Assembly (NCBI GenBank): GCA_003648085.1
Contig: QMOC01000092.1
Location: forward strand, 1 to 8,050
Reading direction: 5' to 3'
DNA length: 8,050 bases
From: Chloroflexota bacterium
GTDB taxonomy: Bacteria > Chloroflexota > Anaerolineae > B4-G1
This document shows, one piece after another, positions 1 to 6,115 of the stretch. Both the position numbers and the translations under genes were made by a program. The number at the start of each line of letters is the position of its first letter. The first letter of the stretch is position 1. A model generated the notes under the pieces. That model saw nothing but the letters and a program-made list of their open reading frames with translations, searched no databases and was not told the DNA's origin.

Positions 1-2
1 AC

Positions 3-131
3 ACGGCTGGCTCGATGTACCGCGCCTGGAAGGGCTGGTCCTTCGCCGACAAGAAGCATCCCTCGCCGTGGCTCACCTTCCTGGTGTTGCGGGTCCTGAC
101 ACACTTGACAAAGGTCATTAAAGTGGTATAA
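3..131 (+). CDS. Possible C-terminal end of an upstream gene (partial, unidentified)
   Basis: The frame beginning at base 3 is open from the window edge to a TAA at 129-131. Almost every codon up to about base 98 ends in G or C, as in the confident genes of this window, so it reads like real coding sequence. The peptide is rich in Trp, Lys and Leu (for example RAWKGWSFADKKHPSPW) and ends with a hydrophobic/basic tail. I do not recognise a family. The last ~10 codons lose the GC3 bias and overlap the promoter at 105-132, so the true end may once have lain elsewhere, or the gene may be truncated by the following material. A chance open frame cannot be excluded because only 42 codons are visible. 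Confidence 0.35.
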   Translation, partial: TAGSMYRAWKGWSFADKKHPSPWLTFLVLRVLTHLTKVIKVV

Positions 132-132
132 T
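105..132 (+). promoter_or_regulatory. Consensus sigma70-type promoter
   Basis: There is a perfect -35 box TTGACA at 105-110 and a perfect -10 box TATAAT at 127-132, separated by 16 nt. Transcription should start near 138-140. The local sequence is AT-rich against a GC-rich background. The promoter faces the LacI-family remnant (start 232) and, beyond it, the dehydrogenase at 445. I see no better promoter in front of the dehydrogenase, so this one probably drives it too, and perhaps the genes after it. Two operator-like palindromes follow immediately. Confidence 0.8.
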
Positions 133-136
133 TTAT

Positions 137-152
137 CTGCACACGTTTGCAG
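137..152. promoter_or_regulatory. LacI-type operator candidate 1 (over the start site)
   Basis: CTGCACACGTTTGCAG is a 16-bp palindrome centred on a CG step (144/145), with seven of eight base pairs matched (mismatch 142/147). LacI/GalR-family operators are typically 14-20 bp palindromes with a central CG. It overlaps the predicted transcription start of the promoter at 105-132, where a bound repressor would block initiation. It shares the core CACACGT with the second candidate at 190-207. Confidence 0.6.
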
Positions 153-189
153 ATTTGTTGCAGGTATCGCAACTTTTATTTAAATGGAC

Positions 190-207
190 GATGCACACGT
201 GTGTATC
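190..207. promoter_or_regulatory. LacI-type operator candidate 2 (leader region)
   Basis: GATGCACACGTGTGTATC is an 18-bp palindrome centred on CG (198/199), with eight of nine pairs matched (mismatch 193/204). It lies 54 bp centre to centre downstream of candidate 1, about five helical turns, which would suit cooperative binding on one face of the DNA. It sits 13 bp upstream of the Shine-Dalgarno of the LacI remnant. This arrangement is typical of an autoregulated repressor gene. Confidence 0.6.
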
Positions 208-231
208 TACGCGTCTCTGAAGGAGGCCCCC

Positions 232-363
232 ATGTGCATCTCGATCAAGGACGTCGCCAAAGCGACCGGCGTCTCCTATTCGATTGTCTCCCCTGCCCTG
301 AGCGATAGTCCCCCATTGAAGAGAATATCGAAAAACCATCCGGAGGCTCCGCTTCAACGGTGA
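232..363 (+). pseudogene. Truncated LacI-family regulator, N-terminal helix-turn-helix only
   Basis: An ATG at 232 follows AAGGAGG (220-226) with 5-nt spacing. It opens a 43-residue frame starting MCISIKDVAKATGVSYSIVS, which is the LacI/GalR N-terminal helix-turn-helix. The match runs to about residue 26 (ALSDSP); the remaining residues do not resemble the next helix or hinge, and the frame stops at 361-363. A normal family member has about 330-350 residues, so the hinge and ligand-binding domain are absent. Two usually conserved recognition-helix residues also differ: the Thr of S-T-V-S is Ile18 and the Arg of V-S-R-A-L is Pro21. Each is explained by one base change, and Pro should disturb the helix. 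The 3' part runs into the inverted repeat at 341-388. Its promoter, operators and ribosome site look intact. I infer a dead local repressor of the inositol cluster. A translated leader peptide is the less likely alternative. Confidence 0.75.
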
Positions 364-388
364 TTTCCCGGCTGAAGCCGGGCCTCCG
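341..388. repeat. Long inverted repeat at the broken end of the LacI remnant
   Basis: CGGAGGCTCCGCTTCA (341-356) faces TGAAGCCGGGCCTCCG (373-388), with 14 of 16 positions complementary and a 16-nt loop. An alternative inner hairpin CCCGGC-TGAA-GCCGGG (367-382) competes with the long stem. The structure looks like a REP-type or small palindromic mobile element. It covers the stop codon of the LacI remnant, which suggests it took part in, or arrived after, the disruption. As RNA it lies 57 nt upstream of the iolM start, so it could also affect readthrough or stability of the leader. No T-run follows, so I do not call it a terminator. Confidence 0.6.
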
Positions 389-444
389 ACCCCGTTGTGC
401 AACGTGAAGTTAGGTAAATCTTGCTAATAGAGGAGGTTACTACT

Positions 445-1605
445 ATGAAAGGCTTAGTACTCGACGCCGTGTGGGACCCCAAGCCGGACTACGAAGTCTC
501 CGAATGGGAGAGGGAAACCGGCAAGGCCATCACCGGCAACAGTATCTGGCGGCACCCTAAGTTGGAGGTGCGCGACTGGCCCGACCCCAAGCCTGGCCCC
601 AAAGAGGTCGTGTTGGAGATTCAGGCCTGCGGCGTCTGCGGTTCCGATATGCACTTCTACGAGACCGACGAGGACGATTACATTCTCTACCCTGGCCTGA
701 CCAGGTTCCCCACCATCCTGGGCCACGAGTTCTCCGGCAAAGTGGTGGAACTGGGGCCGGAGGTCGAAACCCTCAAGGTCGGTGACATGGTGACGGTGGA
801 GGAGATGATCTGGTGCGGTCGCTGCATCCCCTGCCGCAACGGCTATCCCAACCATTGCACCAACCTGGAGGAGATCGGCTTCACCATCCCCGGCGCTTTC
901 GCCAACTACATCGCCGTGGACGAGAAGTTCTGCTGGAAGATTGACGGGATCGCCGAGCGGTTCGGCGACGAGGAGAAGGCCTACGAGGTGGGCGCTCTCA
1001 GTGAGCCGACCTCCGTGGCCTACAACGCGATGTTCGAGCGGGGAGGCGGCTTCCGGCCGGGCCACTACGTCAGCGTCTTCGGCACAGGGCCGATTGGCTT
1101 GGCGGCTATCGGCCTGGCGAAGGCCGCCGGCGCCGGCATCATCGCCGCCTTCGAGATCTCGCCCCAGCGGCGGGAGTTGGCCAAGGCGGTCGGTGCCGAC
1201 TATGTGTATGATCCTCGCGAGGTCAATCCGGGCGAGGTTCTGATGGAGTTGAGCAAGGGGGAGGGCTTCAACTTCCACGTCGAGGCCGCCGGCGCGCCGC
1301 ACCTGACGGTGCCGGAGATGGAGAAGGCGCTGGCCATCAACGGCAAGATCGTCCAGATCGGGCGGGCCGCCAAGCGAGTGCCGATGTACCTGGAGGCTCT
1401 CCAGGTGCGCCGCTCCCAGGTCTTCGGCGCGCAGGGGCACTCCGGCCACGAGACCTTCCCCAACGTCATCCGCATGGTCGCTGCCGGTCGGCTCGATTTG
1501 AGCCCTATCATCACCGCCCGCTACAAACTGGATGAGGCCGTGGATGCCATCGCTCGCTCCACGTCGCGCACCGACGGCAAGATCCTGGTCAAGCCCAATT
1601 GGTAG
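445..1605 (+). CDS. iolM: Zinc-dependent medium-chain dehydrogenase, IolM-like (inositol catabolism)
   Basis: This is a 386-residue cytoplasmic MDR-family dehydrogenase. Catalytic-zinc residues are Cys65 (in ACGVCGSD) and His94 (in LGHE). Structural-zinc cysteines are 124, 127, 130 and 138. The nucleotide-binding loop G213-T-G-P-I-G218 is followed by Glu237 at the end of the second strand, which favours NAD over NADP. The extended N-terminus and the stretches YILYPGLTRFP and GAQGHSGHETFP match what I recall of Thermotoga maritima TM0412 (IolM). That enzyme oxidises 2-keto-myo-inositol to a diketo-inositol. The iolN- and iolO-like genes downstream support the same role. I chose ATG 445 because GAGGAGG (430-436) lies 8 nt upstream; the frame is open from TTG 421 but that start has no ribosome site. 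Family assignment is very secure, while the exact substrate rests on similarity and context. A sorbitol- or threonine-type dehydrogenase is the alternative. Confidence 0.82.
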   Translation: MKGLVLDAVWDPKPDYEVSEWERETGKAITGNSIWRHPKLEVRDWPDPKPGPKEVVLEIQACGVCGSDMHFYETDEDDYILYPGLTRFPTILGHEFSGKVVELGPEVETLKVGDMVTVEEMIWCGRCIPCRNGYPNHCTNLEEIGFTIPGAFANYIAVDEKFCWKIDGIAERFGDEEKAYEVGALSEPTSVAYNAMFERGGGFRPGHYVSVFGTGPIGLAAIGLAKAAGAGIIAAFEISPQRRELAKAVGADYVYDPREVNPGEVLMELSKGEGFNFHVEAAGAPHLTVPEMEKALAINGKIVQIGRAAKRVPMYLEALQVRRSQVFGAQGHSGHETFPNVIRMVAAGRLDLSPIITARYKLDEAVDAIARSTSRTDGKILVKPNW

Positions 1606-1875
1606 ATTGGGAGTCAGGAACGAGGCATCAATTTACCCGTTTGCCAATCTAAACGGAGTCTCCTGGAAGGTGTAGGGCCCCGTCTTCAGAGCGGCTTTTG
1701 CGGTTCTGCCGCGCTGGAGATACCCCCGAGAACGGGGGGTTGGGAGCGTTCAAGGGCTTTCCGAGAGAACTCGACGGTGAGAGGAGGTGATGAACAGAGA
1801 GCTTTTCTTGGAACCAGTGTCCCCAAAGTGATCCGCTTCAGATGTTAAGTCAAACACAAAAAAGGAGGAGTTCCC
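1606..1875. other. Intergenic region between iolM and the binding-protein gene
   Basis: These 270 bases hold no convincing gene. Near the iolM stop there is an 8-bp inverted repeat, TAGATTGG (1603-1610) against CCAATCTA (1644-1651), with a 33-nt loop. A GC hairpin CCCCCG-AGAA-CGGGGG lies at 1723-1738 but has no T-run behind it, so it is at best a weak or factor-dependent terminator or an mRNA end-protecting stem. A near-ideal Shine-Dalgarno (GAGGAGGTGATG, 1781-1792) precedes a 13-codon frame (1790-1831) but sits only 2 nt from its ATG. The final stretch carries AAAAAAGGAGGAG (1858-1870), which is the ribosome site of the next gene. I could not identify a good separate promoter for the transporter. 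Confidence 0.5.
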
Positions 1876-2925
1876 ATGTCTCGCTTAAAGGTCGTCTCAC
1901 TACTGTTGGTATCCGTTGTGTTGCTGGCGCTCGTGGGTTGCGGTGGCAAGGCACCCGCAACCGCCACCAAACCAGCCGAAGAAACGGTGGCAGTCCAGCC
2001 CACTGCAACCGAGAAGGTTGCACCTACCGCCACCCAGCCACAGGTCACTCAGGCGGGCCTGGTCTTCGGTATGTCCGTTCACGCAAACCCGGCCGAGGAT
2101 AGCTTCTGGGGCGTGGTGGAGCGGGGCGCCTACGACGCGGCCAATACTTACGGCATCGAACTCAAGTCCGGTGGCAGTTCCGACCCCAACGAGCAGGCGC
2201 AACTCGTCGAGACCTACGTCAGCGAGGGGGTGGATGGGATCATCGTCTCGCTGGCCAACCCCGATGCGCTCAGGGATGCGGTCAAGAAGGCCGTGGCCGC
2301 CGGCATTCCGGTGATCACCATCAACTCCGGGGTTGACGTGTACAAAGAACTTGGTGCTCTCACCCATGTGGGCCAGACAGAGTTCGTGGCCGGTCAGGGC
2401 GCTGGCGAGAAGTTCAACGCGATGGGCGTCAGCAAGGTGCTCTGCGTGATCCACGAGGAGGCCAACATCGGCCTGGAGCAGCGCTGCGATGGCCTTACCG
2501 ACACCTTCGAAGGTGAGGTCGAGCGCTTCAACGTCGCCACGACCGGCACCCGCGACATCGCGGGCACGCTGGCCAGCATCCAGGACAAACTCACCTCGGA
2601 CGAGAGCATTGACGCCATCCTGACCCTCAACCCCGACGTCGCGATGGCCGCGCATGACGCCATTCAGGCTGTGGGGCGTGATGTGAAGATGGCGACCTTC
2701 GACCTCAGCCCGGCCGTCCTGGACGCCATCGAGGCTGGCGAGATTTCCTTCGCCATTGACCAGCAGCAGTACCTCCAGGGCTACCTGCCCGTCGTCTTCC
2801 TCTACCTGTACAACACCAACCTGAACACCGTTGGCGGTGGTCTGCCCGTGCTCACCGGCCCCGGCTTCGTTGACAAGAGCAACGCTGCGGACGTCAAGGC
2901 GCTCGCTGAGCAAGGCACGCGCTAG
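1876..2925 (+). CDS. Sugar/cyclitol ABC transporter substrate-binding lipoprotein (CUT2 type)
   Basis: The 349-residue protein starts with a basic-hydrophobic signal (MSRLKVVSLLLVSVVLLALV) and a lipobox L-V-G-C, so Cys22 should be lipidated and the protein anchored outside the membrane. A Pro/Thr/Ala-rich linker runs to about residue 60. It is followed by a periplasmic-binding-protein-like I (Peripla_BP_4, RbsB-type) domain with VSEGVDGIIVSLANPDAL, AAGIPVITINSG and the late motif FAIDQQQYLQGY (Asp295 region), typical of ribose/fructose/inositol binders. It captures the substrate for the permease and ATPase just downstream. The start is fixed by AAAGGAGG (1861-1868) with 7-nt spacing. The inositol-catabolic neighbours suggest myo-inositol or a related cyclitol, but the sequence alone does not prove the ligand. 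Thermotoga's own InoEFGK transporter is, as I recall, a different ABC type, so this would be an analogous replacement. Confidence 0.88.
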   Translation: MSRLKVVSLLLVSVVLLALVGCGGKAPATATKPAEETVAVQPTATEKVAPTATQPQVTQAGLVFGMSVHANPAEDSFWGVVERGAYDAANTYGIELKSGGSSDPNEQAQLVETYVSEGVDGIIVSLANPDALRDAVKKAVAAGIPVITINSGVDVYKELGALTHVGQTEFVAGQGAGEKFNAMGVSKVLCVIHEEANIGLEQRCDGLTDTFEGEVERFNVATTGTRDIAGTLASIQDKLTSDESIDAILTLNPDVAMAAHDAIQAVGRDVKMATFDLSPAVLDAIEAGEISFAIDQQQYLQGYLPVVFLYLYNTNLNTVGGGLPVLTGPGFVDKSNAADVKALAEQGTR

Positions 2926-2942
2926 ATCGAGGCGAGGTAGGT

Positions 2943-2974
2943 GGTGCGGGGCGGGGTACTTCCTGCCCCGCATC
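2943..2974 (+). promoter_or_regulatory. Stem-loop behind the binding-protein gene
   Basis: GGTGCGGGGC (2943-2952) pairs with GCCCCGCATC (2965-2974), giving 10 bp including one G-U, with a 12-nt loop. It begins 17 nt after the binding-protein stop. There is no T-run. In many binding-protein transporter operons such a stem stabilises the upstream message, so that binding protein is made in excess over the membrane parts. I infer the same role here. Confidence 0.5.
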
Positions 2975-3007
2975 ATCGCCCGGCACAAGGCTTTCTCAAA
3001 GTCGCCC

Positions 3008-3057
3008 GACCTACCTCCCCCGCCCCCCCGCTTCGAGGAGGGGCCGGGGGAGGGGTC
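3008..3057. repeat. GC-rich palindromic repeat upstream of the permease gene
   Basis: GACC (3008-3011) plus CCTCCCCCG (3014-3022) pairs with CGGGGGAGG (3045-3053) plus GGTC (3054-3057). This gives 13 matched pairs with a 2-nt bulge (TA). The arms carry runs of C and G unlike coding sequence nearby. It looks like a dispersed palindromic element rather than a single-use regulator. It ends 5 nt before the permease ribosome site, and the adjoining CTCC-TGA-GGAG (3057-3067) can fold over that site, so it may lower permease translation. Confidence 0.5.
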
Positions 3058-3074
3058 TCCTGAGGAGGTTGCTT

Positions 3075-4157
3075 ATGGCTTCCAAGACAATTAGCACCGC
3101 CAGGTCAGACGAACGAGTCGCCAAAGTCGGGGCAGTCCGAGGCATCTTCCGGCGTCCGGAGGTCGGCGCATCCCTCGGCGCGGCGGTCATATTCGTCTTT
3201 TTCGCAGCGATCAGGCCGGACCAATTTCCCACGATTCACGGAATAGCGCGCTTCCTGGATCCGGCGTCCACGTTGGGCATTATGGCGGTCGCGGTGGCCC
3301 TGCTGATGATCGGCGGTGAATTCGACCTCTCGACCGGCGTGATGACCGGCACCACCGGGCTGATCGCGGGTCTGCTTTCCACCCAGGCCGGTTGGAACAT
3401 CTGGCCGGCGATGTTGGTGGCGCTCATCTTTGCTCTGGGCGTTGGCTATCTCAACGGCTGGCTGGTGGTGACGACGCGCCTCCCCAGTTTCATCGTCACA
3501 CTGGCAACGTTCTTCATCCTGCGCGGTGCCAATGTGGGCGTCACCCGACTCGTCACCAACCAGGTGCGCGTCTCCGGCATTGACGGCGCGCCGGGTTTTC
3601 ATCTTGCGCGCACGATCTTCAGCACAGAGTTCACCTTGTTTGGCGTCGCTTTCAGGACTTCTATCATCTGGTGGATCGTGATCACGGTGCTGGCGAGTTG
3701 GATCTTGCTCCGCACCAAATACGGCAGTTGGATCTTCGCCGTGGGAGGGGACCCGGAAGCAGCCCGCAATGTCGGGGTACCGGTGGATCGGGTCAAGATT
3801 GCCCTGTTTATGACGACCGCATTGGCCGCCTGGCTGGTCGGCATTATGAACGATATGCGGCTGCGCTCGGCGGTCGCCAGTCAGGGCATCGGACAGGAGT
3901 TTGTCTACATCATCTCGGCGGTGATCGGCGGCTGCTTGTTGACCGGCGGATATGGGTCGGCCATCGGTGCATCAATCGGGGCGATCATCTTTGGCATGGC
4001 TCGGGTGGGCATCGTCTTCGCTGGCTGGGACACCGATTGGTTCTACTCATTCCTGGGCCTTATGCTGCTCGTCGCGGTCATCGTGAACGACTATACACGC
4101 AGGAAGGCCGAAGAGGTCAGCACCGCCGCGGCCAAGGCGCGGACAGAGGGGGAGTGA
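3075..4157 (+). CDS. CUT2-type sugar ABC transporter permease
   Basis: This 360-residue integral membrane protein of the BPD_transp_2 (RbsC/FrcC) family forms the import channel, probably as a homodimer since only one permease gene is present. Family marks are GGEFDLSTG (residues 80-88, the usual GGIDLSVG position), EAARNVGV (228-235, the cytoplasmic ATPase-contact loop) and [20 protein letters not shown]. Multiple hydrophobic segments fill the protein, with a charged cytoplasmic N-terminus of about 30 residues and a charged C-terminal tail ([20 protein letters not shown]). I chose ATG 3075 because GAGGAGG (3062-3068) is 6 nt upstream; the in-frame TTG at 3069 touches that site. The stop is 4 nt before the ATPase start, so the two are translationally coupled. 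The length matches FrcC-type permeases. Confidence 0.9.
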   Translation: MASKTISTARSDERVAKVGAVRGIFRRPEVGASLGAAVIFVFFAAIRPDQFPTIHGIARFLDPASTLGIMAVAVALLMIGGEFDLSTGVMTGTTGLIAGLLSTQAGWNIWPAMLVALIFALGVGYLNGWLVVTTRLPSFIVTLATFFILRGANVGVTRLVTNQVRVSGIDGAPGFHLARTIFSTEFTLFGVAFRTSIIWWIVITVLASWILLRTKYGSWIFAVGGDPEAARNVGVPVDRVKIALFMTTALAAWLVGIMNDMRLRSAVASQGIGQEFVYIISAVIGGCLLTGGYGSAIGASIGAIIFGMARVGIVFAGWDTDWFYSFLGLMLLVAVIVNDYTRRKAEEVSTAAAKARTEGE

Positions 4158-4161
4158 ACAG

Positions 4162-4962
4162 ATGACAGAACCGATACTGGAAGTCCGAAATGTGACCAAG
4201 ATGTTCGGCAGCGTCATCGCGCTGAGCGAGGTATCGGCCAAGTTTTACTCAGGTGAGGTCACCTGTCTTCTGGGGGATAACGGCGCCGGGAAATCAACCT
4301 TGATCAAAATCCTCTGCGGGGTCCATCAGCCGACAGAAGGGGAATACCTCTTCGAAGGCGAGCCGGTGCGTTTCAACTCTCCCCGTGAGGCTCTGGATCG
4401 GGGGATCGCGACCGTTTACCAGGACCTGGCTCTGATTCCTCTGATGCCGATCTGGCGCAATTTCTTTCTGGGGTCCGAACCGGAAAAGGGGTGGGGACCG
4501 TTCCGCCGCTATGATATAGATTTCGCCAGGCGCACTGTACGTGAGCAACTGGGTGACATGGGCATCCAGATCCGCGATCCCGATCAGCCGGTGGGCACGA
4601 TGTCCGGCGGCGAGCGTCAGTCCATCGCCATCAGCCGGGCCATTTACTTTGGCGCTAAGGTCCTGATCCTCGACGAGCCAACGGCCGCCCTGGGGGTCAA
4701 ACAGGCGAGCATCGTGCTCCATTACATCGTGCGGGCGAAGAAGCGGGGCCTGGCCGTGATCTTCATCACTCACAATCCCAATCACGCCTACCCGGTGGGG
4801 GACCATTTCATCATCCTGCGGCGGGGTCGTATCCTCGGCGATTATCGGAGGGAGGAACTGGAGAAGGATGAGTTGATGAACCTGATGGCAGGGGGAGAGG
4901 ATCTCGTAAAACTCCAGCGCGATCTGGCGAGATTCGAAGAGGAACTGGAGTTGGCCGATTAA
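4162..4962 (+). CDS. CUT2-type sugar ABC transporter ATP-binding protein (single domain, FrcA-like)
   Basis: This 266-residue ATPase powers uptake from the cytoplasmic side. All motifs are intact: Walker [10 protein letters not shown] (38-46), Q-loop Gln87, signature SGGER (148-152), Walker B LILD-E (Asp171, Glu172) and switch His204 in FITHN. Only one nucleotide-binding domain is present, whereas the RbsA and IatA types have two in about 500 residues. The size, the phrase [12 protein letters not shown] and the [14 protein letters not shown] region recall FrcA of the FrcBCA fructose importer. It should therefore act as a homodimer. Gene order binding protein-permease-ATPase also matches frcBCA. 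ATG 4162 follows GAGGGGGAG (4146-4154) by 7 nt and lies 4 nt after the permease stop. The last ~25 residues are charged and helical. Confidence 0.92.
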   Translation: MTEPILEVRNVTKMFGSVIALSEVSAKFYSGEVTCLLGDNGAGKSTLIKILCGVHQPTEGEYLFEGEPVRFNSPREALDRGIATVYQDLALIPLMPIWRNFFLGSEPEKGWGPFRRYDIDFARRTVREQLGDMGIQIRDPDQPVGTMSGGERQSIAISRAIYFGAKVLILDEPTAALGVKQASIVLHYIVRAKKRGLAVIFITHNPNHAYPVGDHFIILRRGRILGDYRREELEKDELMNLMAGGEDLVKLQRDLARFEEELELAD

Positions 4963-4999
4963 CGCTGCACGACGTCCTGTGGGTGATGAGGGCCCGGTT

Positions 5000-5596
5000 G
5001 TGAAAGTCCTGCGCCTGCTCGCCATCGCGGCTCTCGTGGGCGGGGCGGTGTCGAGTTGCTCGCAGCCCGTAGGGCAAATTGGCAATTTGCCCAACCGTCC
5101 CCAACTCATCGTTGACGACTCGGTGGCCCCCGATTTCGAGGCCCTGGCGCGGGAGACCTGGGCCCAATTCCTTGATGTGTTCCAGGCCAGGAGCGACTGC
5201 TTCGGCGATGTGCATTTGCACGCGACGCGCACCCTCGATAGCCGGGCAGCCTACGATCCGGACACTGCCACGGTCACCGTCCGGGTGCCAGGCACGCCAG
5301 CCATGCTCCAAAGCGCACTGGTGCACGAGTGGGCGCATCACGTCGAATTCCAATGCGAGGAGCAACGGGAATTGCGACGGGCCTTTCTCATCGCCCAGGG
5401 GTTGCCGCCGGACACGCCGTGGCGGCATGATGATGTCTCGGTCGAGATGCCCACCAGCGAGTGGGCCGCCATACCCTCTGAGCAGTACGCGGAGGCGACG
5501 GTAGCGCTCGTGTTGGGCGGCCGACCCATCCCGACGAAGGCCCGCATTACCCAGGAGGCAGTTCACGTCATTGAAGTGTGGGCCGGCGGCGATTGA
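5000..5596 (+). CDS. Putative lipoprotein with HExxH metallopeptidase-like motif
   Basis: A 198-residue protein starting at GTG 5000 (GAGGG at 4988-4992, spacing 7) has a clean lipoprotein signal, MKVLRLLAIAALVGGAVSSC, with lipobox V-S-S-C and Cys20 as anchor. The frame is open from GTG 4979, but that start would put acidic residues before the signal. The core holds ALVHEWAHHVEFQC, in which H109-E110-W-A-H113 is an HExxH zinc site. SEQYAEAT around 160-167 offers Glu161 or Glu165 as the third ligand, as in gluzincin-type proteases. Cys67 and Cys119 could form an extracellular disulphide. I do not recognise a named family, and the small size and lack of a known partner make the function open: a minimal cell-surface peptidase or a non-catalytic zinc protein. 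It follows the ATPase by 37 nt and probably shares its transcript. A palindromic repeat encodes residues 24-32. Confidence 0.72.
   Translation: MKVLRLLAIAALVGGAVSSCSQPVGQIGNLPNRPQLIVDDSVAPDFEALARETWAQFLDVFQARSDCFGDVHLHATRTLDSRAAYDPDTATVTVRVPGTPAMLQSALVHEWAHHVEFQCEEQRELRRAFLIAQGLPPDTPWRHDDVSVEMPTSEWAAIPSEQYAEATVALVLGGRPIPTKARITQEAVHVIEVWAGGD
5069..5095. repeat. 27-nt palindrome inside the lipoprotein coding sequence
   Basis: GGGCAAATT (5072-5080) and AATTTGCCC (5084-5092) form a perfect 9-bp stem with a GGC loop. GT/AC pairs extend it across one A/A mismatch to 5069-5095. The element spans exactly nine codons in frame (V-G-Q-I-G-N-L-P-N), four residues after the lipid-anchor cysteine. It is AT-rich in a GC-rich gene. 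This looks like a small palindromic repeat inserted in-frame in a tolerant linker. Confidence 0.65.
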
Positions 5597-5641
5597 CGTT
5601 CGGCATCGTCCGTTCAACCAGCAAGGAGAACGACAACTGTT

Positions 5642-6082
5642 ATGTTCAAAAAACTGCTCGTCGCGGTTGATGGTTCATCACATTCGAAACGCGCTGTTGG
5701 TGCTGCCATTGATCTAGCGAAGCGTTATCAGGCATCCGTTTACCTGCTGCATGTGATTCGTGACCTCTCGCTTCCCAAGGAGATCCTGGAAATGATTGCC
5801 GCAGGGGAGGTCACGGAATCGCGGATGGAGATTCTGCAAGATTCCGCCGAGATCATCCTGGAGAATGCCCAGGAGAGGTTCAAGCAGGCGGGTCTTTCCG
5901 ACGTAAAAAGCGGTTACGTCATAGGGGACCCAGCCCTCAAGATCGCGGACTGGGCTGAGCAGAACGATGCCGACCTCATTGTGATCGGGCATCGGGGTTT
6001 GGGGACTCGGGGTGAGATGCTGGGCAGTGTGACGAGGAAACTGCTCAACATCACTAAGACTTCGTGTCTCGTGGTTCGATGA
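5642..6082 (+). CDS. Universal stress protein, UspA family
   Basis: This 146-residue single-domain cytoplasmic USP begins MFKKLLVAVDGS, with Asp10 at the usual nucleotide-contact position, and ends with LLNITKTSCLVVR, the standard last helix and strand. The ATP-loop GHRG...GS is present at 116-129, but with eight rather than the usual nine residues between the second Gly (119) and Gly128-Ser129. ATP binding is therefore likely but slightly atypical. USPs bind ATP or AMP and form dimers in stress adaptation; the partner here is unknown. Translation should start at ATG 5642, although the Shine-Dalgarno AAGGAG (5623-5628) is 13 nt away, which is long. Codons are less GC-biased than in neighbouring genes. 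It lies between the transporter block and the remaining catabolic genes, 45 nt after the lipoprotein and 33 nt before the dehydrogenase remnant, so it may simply be carried in the operon. Confidence 0.92.
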   Translation: MFKKLLVAVDGSSHSKRAVGAAIDLAKRYQASVYLLHVIRDLSLPKEILEMIAAGEVTESRMEILQDSAEIILENAQERFKQAGLSDVKSGYVIGDPALKIADWAEQNDADLIVIGHRGLGTRGEMLGSVTRKLLNITKTSCLVVR

Positions 6083-6115
6083 TTGTCAGGTCTGTCCACA
6101 AGTAGCAGGTCAACT

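Noticed and set aside
393..404. CGTTGTGCAACG palindrome just upstream of iolM as a third operator
   Set aside because: Its centre is TG rather than CG, it does not share the core of the two better sites, and 5-bp arms are easily found by chance.
454..1449. Long open frame on the minus strand opposite iolM (and similar ones opposite the binding-protein, lipoprotein and iolN genes)
   Set aside because: These are shadow frames caused by high GC3 on the + strand. They lack ribosome sites and family motifs, while the + strand proteins have intact catalytic motifs.
1723..1738. GC hairpin as an intrinsic terminator after iolM
   Set aside because: No T-run follows the stem, and it lies about 120 nt after the stop codon.
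1790..1831. A 13-codon frame after a near-perfect Shine-Dalgarno upstream of the binding-protein gene
   Set aside because: The ribosome site is only 2 nt from the ATG, the peptide is very short and has no run of one amino acid that would suggest attenuation. I mention it only in the intergenic entry.
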